Assembly (NCBI GenBank): GCA_020635495.1
Contig: JACJZQ010000013.1
Coordinates: 44,026 to 108,025, forward strand
DNA length: 64,000 nucleotides
Direction: 5' to 3'
Origin: Flavobacteriales bacterium
Lineage (GTDB): Bacteria; Bacteroidota; Bacteroidia; UBA10329
Shown here: piece by piece, positions 52,160 to 58,601 of the stretch
Numbering within the stretch: position 1 is the stretch's first letter
Layout of the letters: every line of letters starts with the position of its first letter
Notes under the pieces: model-generated
What the model was told of the DNA's origin: nothing
The model's input: the letters and a program-made list of their open reading frames with translations, nothing else
The model's database searches: none
Program-made: the position numbers and the translations under genes

Positions 52160-52611
52160 TGGCATATTCCTTAGACACGAATATCTTGCTTCATCTGTTG
52201 TTGAACTCACCTACAGCAGCCAATACTGTTGCTACATATTTCGATGGCGACTCACCAACAATTGTTATTTCAATAGCAGCCAAAGCGGAAATTGAAGCAT
52301 TAGGAATGAAAAGAGGTTGGGGCGATAAGAAGATGACGAACCTCAGAAAGCTGTTGGCAGAATTCCTTGTCATTCCTATTTCAACAGATGACCTTGTTAC
52401 TCGGTATGCTGAGATCGATGCATTCAGTCAGGGTAATCATCCAAAGTACAAGCTGCACAAAGGAATGTCGGCAAGGAACATGGGTAAAAATGATATATGG
52501 ATAGCTGCCACTGCTTCGGTAACAAAAACGATCCTTCTGACTACTGACGATGATTTCAATCATTTAATAGACAGCCCATTCCTTCAGGTGCAAAAGGTTC
52601 CTATCTTATAA
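52159..52611 (+). CDS. PIN-domain ribonuclease, VapC-like
   Basis: A 150-aa PIN-domain protein from the ATG at 52159. The acidic active-site residues are visible: SLDTNILLHLL (first Asp), SIAAKAEIEALG (Glu), NDIWIAATASV (Asp) and TTDDDFNHL (late Asp). VapC-type PIN toxins cleave tRNA or rRNA and are held in check by a co-expressed partner. It overlaps the 310-aa gene by one base. The first base of an ATGCCCCTCACCCC word coincides with the end of its stop codon. Confidence 0.88.
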   Translation: MAYSLDTNILLHLLLNSPTAANTVATYFDGDSPTIVISIAAKAEIEALGMKRGWGDKKMTNLRKLLAEFLVIPISTDDLVTRYAEIDAFSQGNHPKYKLHKGMSARNMGKNDIWIAATASVTKTILLTTDDDFNHLIDSPFLQVQKVPIL

Positions 52612-52756
52612 TGCCCCTCACCCCACAAGAAGAAATAGAAATTGTAGAGAACGCTTAGCCAGACAGACCTCCGAGGTTTATTTCCGAAAGTCGGTGAGCT
52701 CCCTTCGACAGGCTCAGGGCAGGCTCCTTTGGTCGGTTTAAAAACCTCGGAGGTCT
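52611..52756. repeat. Palindrome cassette downstream of the PIN gene
   Basis: ATGCCCCTCACCCCACAAG at 52611 opens a 15-codon frame (MPLTPQEEIEIVENA, stop at 52658) whose end resembles LTEEEIRIVENV at 51138. It is followed by a perfect 15-bp palindrome at 52665-52679 / 52742-52756 (AGACCTCCGAGGTTT / AAACCTCGGAGGTCT). The loop holds a CCCTTCGACAGGCTCAGGGC word, a common dispersed repeat. Two stem positions differ from the upstream palindrome with matching changes in the opposite arm. Confidence 0.7.
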
Positions 52757-52782
52757 TGTCAAGGATATAGCTCGTAACTTTC
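52756..52782 (+). promoter_or_regulatory. Putative promoter before a small CxC protein gene
   Basis: TTG at 52756-52758 and TAACTTTC at 52775-52782, spacing 16 bp, with the ATG 7 bp further on. The -7 box differs from TAnnTTTG at the last base. Confidence 0.35.
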
Positions 52783-52788
52783 AGCCCC

Positions 52789-53175
52789 ATGTGCCAACCC
52801 ACCAACCAGCTTAAACTCTGCACCTGTGCCACCAACGAGCAACGAAAGGTACCGGCCACTTGGGAGTTCCATCGGTTTGTAGAAGGCAAAGACCATTACA
52901 TCATTGGCTTGATGGTAGGCCCACCGCCCATTTCGTTAGAAGAAGACGAAGCCAACAGCACCCGATTGCAAGCACGCCTCAACGAACCCGATGCTTTTGA
53001 TGTAGACCTCAACCCACAGCCCAACGACAGGCTGGTGCTCTGCTTCCGCACCAACCAAGGCACCTACCATTACGGTTATGAGTTTACTGAGAACCAATGG
53101 ACCGCCATAGATTACGACCCCTTCGGCTGGGAACAACACCATGCGTTGGCCAAAAAGGGGTGTTTGGAGGAGTGA
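52789..53175 (+). CDS. Uncharacterised 128-aa protein
   Basis: A soluble protein beginning MCQPTNQLKLCTCATNEQRKV, with three cysteines in the first thirteen residues that could bind metal, and a beta-rich acidic body (DHYIIGLMVGPPPISLEEDE, LVLCFRTNQGTYHYGYEFTENQW). No family is recognised. A TAACTTTC box lies 6 bp before the ATG. Its GC-rich codon use looks like that of its neighbours. It is the last gene before the 222-bp duplication. Confidence 0.65.
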   Translation: MCQPTNQLKLCTCATNEQRKVPATWEFHRFVEGKDHYIIGLMVGPPPISLEEDEANSTRLQARLNEPDAFDVDLNPQPNDRLVLCFRTNQGTYHYGYEFTENQWTAIDYDPFGWEQHHALAKKGCLEE

Positions 53176-53230
53176 GACGTTGACCATGGACTGTGAATAG
53201 CGAACAGCGACCAGTGCATTACCTCATCAC

Positions 53231-53674
53231 CGTTTCCCGTTTTTCCTTTCCCAGATTGCCGCGCTTTGCTCGCAATGACGCTCCCTCAACAATCACTTCC
53301 CCCTCCTTGAAGGCGTATCCTGAGGTACTCAAAGAAAGTTAGGGGTGGATTTTCATTTGCCACGGTCTGTTCATTTAAAATCCCCCGCCTGCGGCACCCC
53401 CTTTTAAAGGGGGATTGTGGCTTTGATCGGCTCAAACCTGATTACCAATTACCGTTTCCCGTTTTTCCTTTCCCAGATTGCCGCGCTTTGCTCGCAATGA
53501 CGCTCCCTCAACAATTACTTCCCCCTCCTTGAAGGCGTGTCCTGAGGTACTCAAAGAAAGTTAGGGGTGGATTTTCATTTGCCACGGTCTGTTCATTTAA
53601 AATCCCCCGCCTGCGGCACCCCCTTTTAAAGGGGGATTGTGGCTTTGATCGGCTCAAACCTGATTACCAATTAC
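53231..53674. repeat. 222-bp tandem direct duplication
   Basis: Two head-to-tail copies, 53231-53452 and 53453-53674, differing at about two positions (TC/TT near ACAATYACTT, A/G in GGCGTRTCCTGAGG). A partial third start (CCCGTTTTTCC) follows. Each copy contains CCGTTTCCCGTTTTTCCTTT, ATTGCCGCGCTTTGCTCGC and AATGACGCTCCCTC words, and a palindrome of CCCCCTTT / AAAGGGGG type (AATCCCCCGCCTGC to AAAGGGGGATT). No gene is seen in 53176-53712. Confidence 0.9.
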
Positions 53675-53712
53675 CTTTTCCCGTTTTTCCTTTTTCCCTC
53701 ATTCTTCACCGC

Positions 53713-55755
53713 TCACAGCCCAATGATCCTCCCAACTTTCCAAATGCTCATGAAGTTATAACCCCAGCGGTTTCTGCGCGCCTGTTCTCTTCCGTTTCCA
53801 GAAGTGGAGCATATGGGGGCATAGAGGTAACCGTAAGGGTAAGAAGTATGGCTGTACCGTTCGGCATAAAGGTATGCTGCATTGTATTTGTAGTCCTGCT
53901 CCAATAGGTTTACAAACTCCAAACCCTGCAAGCGTATCTCTGCAGCCTTCTGCAACCAATGTGCTTTATCGTCTTTCCGCTTTTCCCTGTGCGCAAGAAT
54001 GGCATTTACGGTACATGCACGGTGCTTGGCCCGCAAAGAGGTCAGTTGCAATGCCATAAAGTACTCCGACATGGGCGTATGGGGCAAGGTGCTGGTAAGC
54101 ATGCTCAGTTCCACATTCAACGCCTCCGATTTGGAATAGTACTCCTGTAACTGTACCAGTCCAACCTTTTCAACTTTATCTCTTGTCGCTTCATCACTCT
54201 TATTCGCCAGCCATTTAAAGGTAAAATCGGGCCGTGGTTGGAACTGCTTTCTGAACAAGGAGAACTCGTCCGTTACCGTTTGGGCGCACATGTAGCGCAA
54301 CAGGTTCTTATTTCCAGGTATTCTTGCTGTAGGCTCAACTGATGGTTCAGGTTTTCCTTTACCTCATTCGAATAGTTTAAAGCTGTAACCCATTCCATGG
54401 GTTCTGGAACGTGTTCTTCACCATCCAATGAACTCCCAACTCCAGCGGGCAATGCTCCAATCTACCGCCCAATAACCCAATTCCCATCCGCTACTGAAGG
54501 TGAGATGTTTGGGTACATTCTCCTTCTCGCAAAGAAGGATGTCGCTTAAACGACCGCTGAGGTAGGGTAGCAGCAGCATCGGCACCGAGTTATCGTACGT
54601 TACCCAGTACGCGCTTTCGGGGTAGAACCATACTTCGCGCACTTTATTCTCGCGCAGCATATCCTGGTGAATGTGGTGGAAGTTCTTGTTCTCGTAAACA
54701 GGCGCCACGCTGTCTTCCAGGCTGTACATCATTACGGTATGGATGTCCACACCACGGTAAAGGTCTACGCTATCGTTGGCGCTGAACACATCGGCCTGTT
54801 CGCCCACCATGTTCTCTGGGCTTACCACATGCTTGCGTCCCATGATGTTGCTGTTGTACGTGTTGCGGGCAGTGGCAATAAGGGTCTTCTTTAAGCGTGA
54901 CTTGAGTTTATCCTTACCCCCTACGAATTCGGCCGTGTTGAATTCCACATTCAGGAAATCCCAATCGGCATAAAAGAGGTCTGCCAAACTGCGTTGGAGT
55001 TGCTCTTCCTTGCTGCGCCAACTTTTGGGCCAATTCCGATACAACTGAAACGTGCGTTGCTGAATCATGTGCAAAGAGACATCCACTCCGATCATTATAC
55101 CGCGGTCGTGCGAATAATCGACCATGCGCTTGGCATGCGGCTGCCACTTTTCCATGTCAACGGTGCGTAGCAGGCACCACTCCCAGTAATTCTGTCGGTT
55201 GCGCACCAGCCAATCGATATACTCCTTCACATCCTGCCATGCGTTCGGAAAGTCTGGGTTATGCAACTGTTCCGTTAGTTCCAATGGATGCTGCGTATGC
55301 AAATGAAATCCGTGCTTGGAGAAGCGGGGAGAGGAACTGTAATCCAACTCCTTGGGCCATTCGACCTGTTCTGGTTTGATGGTTGTTCTAGGGTGAATGA
55401 AACGGAATCCGAGTACCTCATCCAATAGGCCGTAGATGCCGAAGGTCAAACCTTGAATGGACCGTGCTTTGAGTTCGTAGTTCGGGTAGCTGCCTGTCCA
55501 AGTATAGCTGTGGTCGGGATAATGGACGAGGTGGATGCCGTCTTTGTTGATGGTCTGCCCCACAGGAATCGTGTCTGGATTCTCCAAAACCAGTTTTATA
55601 GCAACATGGTCGTCACCCGCCAGAGAATCGAGTTCTTCCATGGCCATTCTGAGCATGGGTTTGTCTCCATTCACCCCTTCAAAATTGTAGCTGATCTGTG
55701 CATGGCACTCCAGAATGATGCATGAAAAAAGAAGAATGTAAAATGGTCGCATCAT
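53713..55755 (-). pseudogene. Glycoside-hydrolase-like secreted protein broken by two compensating frameshifts
   Basis: Residues 1-445 (55755 to 54418) begin with a signal peptide (MMRPFYILLFSCIILECHA), then a part resembling the N-terminal domain of GH67/DUF4838-like enzymes (GLTFGIYGLLDEVLGFRFIHPRT), and end prematurely at WEFIGW-stop. The protein continues as DGEEHVPEPMEWVTALNYSN...LQQEYL in a second frame, and then in the original frame from about 54320 (GNKNLLRYMCAQTVTDEFSLFRK, to 53713). A +1 and a -1 shift about 110 bp apart would give one protein of about 680 residues. It lies downstream of the HEAT-like gene with a 4-bp overlap. Alternative readings are sequencing error or two separate ORFs. 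Confidence 0.7.
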
Positions 55756-56276
55756 ACTTCGAACTTCTTTAAATCCTGCAGCACTTTTTTTGCTTGATTC
55801 GCCAATGTGGGTCTTTCGTTTTCAATCACTTCTTCCAAATAAAGCTTGTATTCTGGAATCAATTCCGGGTTTCTTCTGCAAATGAAGGTCAATAATCGCA
55901 TAGCAGCATTTTTTACCGCAGGTTTGGCGTAAGATTTCCCGAGTTCTTCAAATGCATAAGTGGCTGCCAATCCATCATGTTCTGACGGGAATTTGCAATG
56001 ACTCAGGTACCAGATCACATGCCAGCGGTAACGCTCGCTGGGCGGCTCTTTCATCTTGGATAAGAGAATACCGATCCGTGGTAGGAGCAGATTGGGTTGT
56101 TGTCTGAACACACTTCCCAGAATGAATCCCGAGCGATGCGCAATTCTTCCATCCAGATTGACAAAAGCATCGAATACTTCTTCAAATACTTCCGGATTTT
56201 TGGCAATGTGGGCTACCAGTCGCGGCATCCAGTCCTTGTCCCACCGTTCGTAAAGCAGTTCGCGCCAATCTTTCAT
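55752..56276 (-). CDS. Helical-repeat (HEAT-like) protein of unknown function
   Basis: A 174-aa protein from the ATG at 56276, which overlaps the CDF stop by 4 bp; a longer start at 56315 would intrude further. It is entirely helical, with paired amphipathic helices (AHIAKNPEVFEEVFDAFVN, RIAHRSGFILGSVFRQQPNLLLPRIGILLSKM, AAMRLLTFICRRNPELIPEYKLYLEEVI), as in HEAT/ARM repeats. Such folds bind proteins. It sits between a metal transporter and a secreted hydrolase-like gene; the function is unknown. Confidence 0.72.
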   Translation of the reverse strand: MKDWRELLYERWDKDWMPRLVAHIAKNPEVFEEVFDAFVNLDGRIAHRSGFILGSVFRQQPNLLLPRIGILLSKMKEPPSERYRWHVIWYLSHCKFPSEHDGLAATYAFEELGKSYAKPAVKNAAMRLLTFICRRNPELIPEYKLYLEEVIENERPTLANQAKKVLQDLKKFEV

Positions 56277-57250
56277 TGGTGCTTCTGATTCTGCAACACG
56301 TTTTCCAGATTCCATTCAATGCGTTCTTGTAGCTCACTCTGTCTCGCATCGCAATTGGATTTGCTGCAAATTCTACATGAATTGGGCGTGCATGGGTCGG
56401 TATGGATGAACATCTCAACACCATGCGGATAATGCTCTTTCACGAGGTTTTCCATGGCATCGATCTCCTCATGTGCTTGCTCAACAGTCAGATAGTAAGG
56501 CACGGTAATGTGGCAATCGATATGGATGCCCTTGCCGAATTTCTGAGCTCTGAAATTGTGGATGTCTATCCAGTTCTGGTTGCGTTTCTTGTTGAGGTGA
56601 GTCACCAGATCGCGCAGCAGTTCAAAGTCAGCCTCGTCCATGATTCCCGCTACAGATTTCCGAACCTCCTTCAACCCCACAATACCTATATACGCCCCGA
56701 AACCGATGGCAATGACGCTATCTATCCAGATAAATCCGGTAAGCAGTACTACCGATAGCCCGATGATAAGTCCCAGCGAAGTGTAGCCATCACTTTTCAG
56801 GTGCTTGCCACTGGCCGCCATGGTAGGGGAGTTGTTCTTCTTACCGTAATATTCGGTTATCCAACCCAAGATATAGTTGATAAGCCCTGCACCTGCCGCC
56901 AGATAGAGTCCAAGGTCGAGTTTTACCACTTGGTGTGGTAGAATAAGGTCGTGCACAGACTTCAGCACAATGCTGATACCCGCTAGCAGGATCAATGTGC
57001 CTTCAATGCCAGAAGAAATGAACTCGATTTTACCATGACCGTACGGATGGTCGGTATCCTTTGGCTTGGCCGCCAGAATAAGGCTATACAAGGCAAAAGA
57101 TCCTGCAACCACGTTGATGATACTTTCAAGCGCATCAGACAGAATGGCGTTGGAACCCGTAATGTGGAATGCCAGAAACTTGATCACCAGAATAATGACA
57201 CCCGCTGAAACGGCAAACCACTGAAACCGGATGTATTTTTTATCCTCCAT
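56273..57250 (-). CDS. Cation diffusion facilitator (CDF) metal exporter
   Basis: A 325-aa protein from the ATG at 57250 (MEDKKYIRFQW). Six transmembrane helices carry the CDF metal site (SNAILSDALESIINV in helix 2; DSVIAIGFGAYIG in helix 5), and the HPYGHGKIEF loop after helix 2 is diagnostic. The C-terminal cytoplasmic domain has KFGKGIHIDCHITVPYYLTVEQAHEEID. An extra tail HTDPCTPNSCRICSKSNCDAR carries four cysteines that probably bind metal. CDF proteins export Zn, Co, Cd, Fe or Mn by proton antiport. First gene of a three-gene unit. Confidence 0.9.
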   Translation of the reverse strand: MEDKKYIRFQWFAVSAGVIILVIKFLAFHITGSNAILSDALESIINVVAGSFALYSLILAAKPKDTDHPYGHGKIEFISSGIEGTLILLAGISIVLKSVHDLILPHQVVKLDLGLYLAAGAGLINYILGWITEYYGKKNNSPTMAASGKHLKSDGYTSLGLIIGLSVVLLTGFIWIDSVIAIGFGAYIGIVGLKEVRKSVAGIMDEADFELLRDLVTHLNKKRNQNWIDIHNFRAQKFGKGIHIDCHITVPYYLTVEQAHEEIDAMENLVKEHYPHGVEMFIHTDPCTPNSCRICSKSNCDARQSELQERIEWNLENVLQNQKHQ

Positions 57251-57315
57251 TACTTGTTTTCGAAGGTAAGGTATTGGAGATTTGCGCAAACCTGATAGAT
57301 GTTAGGTGCTATTCA

Positions 57316-57323
57316 TAACTTTC
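57316..57323 (+). promoter_or_regulatory. Putative -7 box of the universal stress protein gene
   Basis: TAACTTTC, 16 bp before the ATG at 57340. It has the same sequence as the box at 52775. No -33 TTG at the usual distance. Confidence 0.3.
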
Positions 57324-57339
57324 GGTTCAACTTTACATC

Positions 57340-58170
57340 ATGAAAAATATCCTGGTTCCGTTCGATTTCTCGCATCACTCACGAAACGCGTTGGAGTATG
57401 CCGCACAATTGGCAGCCAAGTCTGGCGCCAAACTGTGTGTATTCCACACGTACGATAGAAGTGAGGTGTTGGAGGGTGTGAAGGTTGCCACAACAGTTTC
57501 GGCCATGGAAGACACCAAGGCAAAACTGGCAAAGCAGTTCGGTCTGGAGGCAAAGAAGATAACTGGTAAAGTGGTGCAGGGCGAGTTTATTGAAGAGGTG
57601 CTGGAGTTCATTGAAGGAAAGAACTTCGATATGATAGTGGTTGGTACCAGAGGTGCTTCTGGCCTGAGAGAGTTATTGGTTGGCAGTTACACGGTAAATC
57701 TGATGCAAGAGATCAAAGGCATCCCAATGCTGGTTGTACCGGAAAAGGCCGATTTCATCTCGCTGAGGAATATTCTATTGTGTTCTGACCTGCATGAGAT
57801 TGCTGATGATGATGCACTTGATCTGGTAAAGGAACTGGCTATACTTTTCAATGCCGATGTACGTTTGGCGCATGTTGAGAAAGGTAAAGGAAGCCTGCCA
57901 ACCTATGAGAATGTACTTGAACAAAGACGCGAGATACACCTATTTGAACCTGAGGTGGATTGCACCTACAAGCGCATCGTTGCCAGTGACTTCCTTACGG
58001 GCATCAAGTTCTACATGGATAAGAAAGGCGATAACGACATGGTGGCCATGGTTTACAGGGAGCACTCCTTCATTGAGACCATCTTTGGATTGAATCACAC
58101 GCATGAAATGGCGTATCATACCACAGTTCCATTATTGGTACTTCCGGAAAGCAATCAGAGCATTGGTTAA
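57340..58170 (+). CDS. Tandem universal stress protein
   Basis: A 276-aa protein with two USP domains. The first (1-140) is complete: MKNILVPFDFSHHSRNALEYAAQLA, then FDMIVVGTRGASGLRELLVGSYT with the G-2x-G-9x-G(S/T) ATP-binding pattern, and IPMLVVP. The second (about 145-276; NILLCSDLHEIADDDALDLVKEL) lacks that pattern (MVYREHSFIETIFGLNHTHEMAYHT). USPs bind ATP or act as signalling proteins under stress. It has its own TAACTTTC box and precedes the small amphipathic protein by 45 bp. Confidence 0.9.
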   Translation: MKNILVPFDFSHHSRNALEYAAQLAAKSGAKLCVFHTYDRSEVLEGVKVATTVSAMEDTKAKLAKQFGLEAKKITGKVVQGEFIEEVLEFIEGKNFDMIVVGTRGASGLRELLVGSYTVNLMQEIKGIPMLVVPEKADFISLRNILLCSDLHEIADDDALDLVKELAILFNADVRLAHVEKGKGSLPTYENVLEQRREIHLFEPEVDCTYKRIVASDFLTGIKFYMDKKGDNDMVAMVYREHSFIETIFGLNHTHEMAYHTTVPLLVLPESNQSIG

Positions 58171-58215
58171 GTGGCAAGGTCTTTGAAAGAAAATTCATCA
58201 CATAAAATCACTTAC

Positions 58216-58536
58216 ATGAAAAAGATAGCAGCACTACTCATTTTCCTTTCTATCGGAATCTTCTCAACGCAATTGTATGCTCAAGACAAAACGTCTTCCG
58301 TAAAGGAGGAAAAGACCTCGACACCAGAAAAAGAGTCTAAGACCGAAAAGGCTGTGAAAACGGCTGTTGATGAAACCGAAAAAGCAGTCATCAAGGCAGC
58401 TGATGCCACGGAAAAAGGAGTGACGAAGGCTGCTAAAGTGGTAGAAAAGGAAACGGTTCGTGCAGCAAAAGTGGTTGAGCGCGAAGCGCTTAAAGCCGCC
58501 AAAAAAGTAGAAGAGGCATTTGAGGAGGACGAGTAG
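58216..58536 (+). CDS. Small secreted amphipathic-helix repeat protein
   Basis: A 106-aa protein from the ATG at 58216, preferred over a GTG at 58171 because it begins a signal peptide (MKKIAALLIFLSIGIFSTQLYA). The mature part is almost wholly Lys/Glu/Ala/Val with an 11-residue-like rhythm (VKTAVDETEKAVIKAADATEKGVTKAAKVVEKE), resembling LEA-like or apolipoprotein-type helices. It follows a universal stress protein gene, so a desiccation or stress role is possible but not shown. A strong terminator follows. Confidence 0.75.
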   Translation: MKKIAALLIFLSIGIFSTQLYAQDKTSSVKEEKTSTPEKESKTEKAVKTAVDETEKAVIKAADATEKGVTKAAKVVEKETVRAAKVVEREALKAAKKVEEAFEEDE

Positions 58537-58560
58537 AATTCATAGCAATGATCAAAGCAA

Positions 58561-58594
58561 TGCCTGTCTGAGTCATTTCAGACAGGCATTTTTT
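58561..58594 (+). terminator. Rho-independent terminator
   Basis: Perfect 11-bp stem TGCCTGTCTGA / TCAGACAGGCA, loop GTCATT, followed by eight T. It ends the USP/small-protein transcript and lies between convergent genes. Confidence 0.9.
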
Positions 58595-58601
58595 TTACTC
58601 A

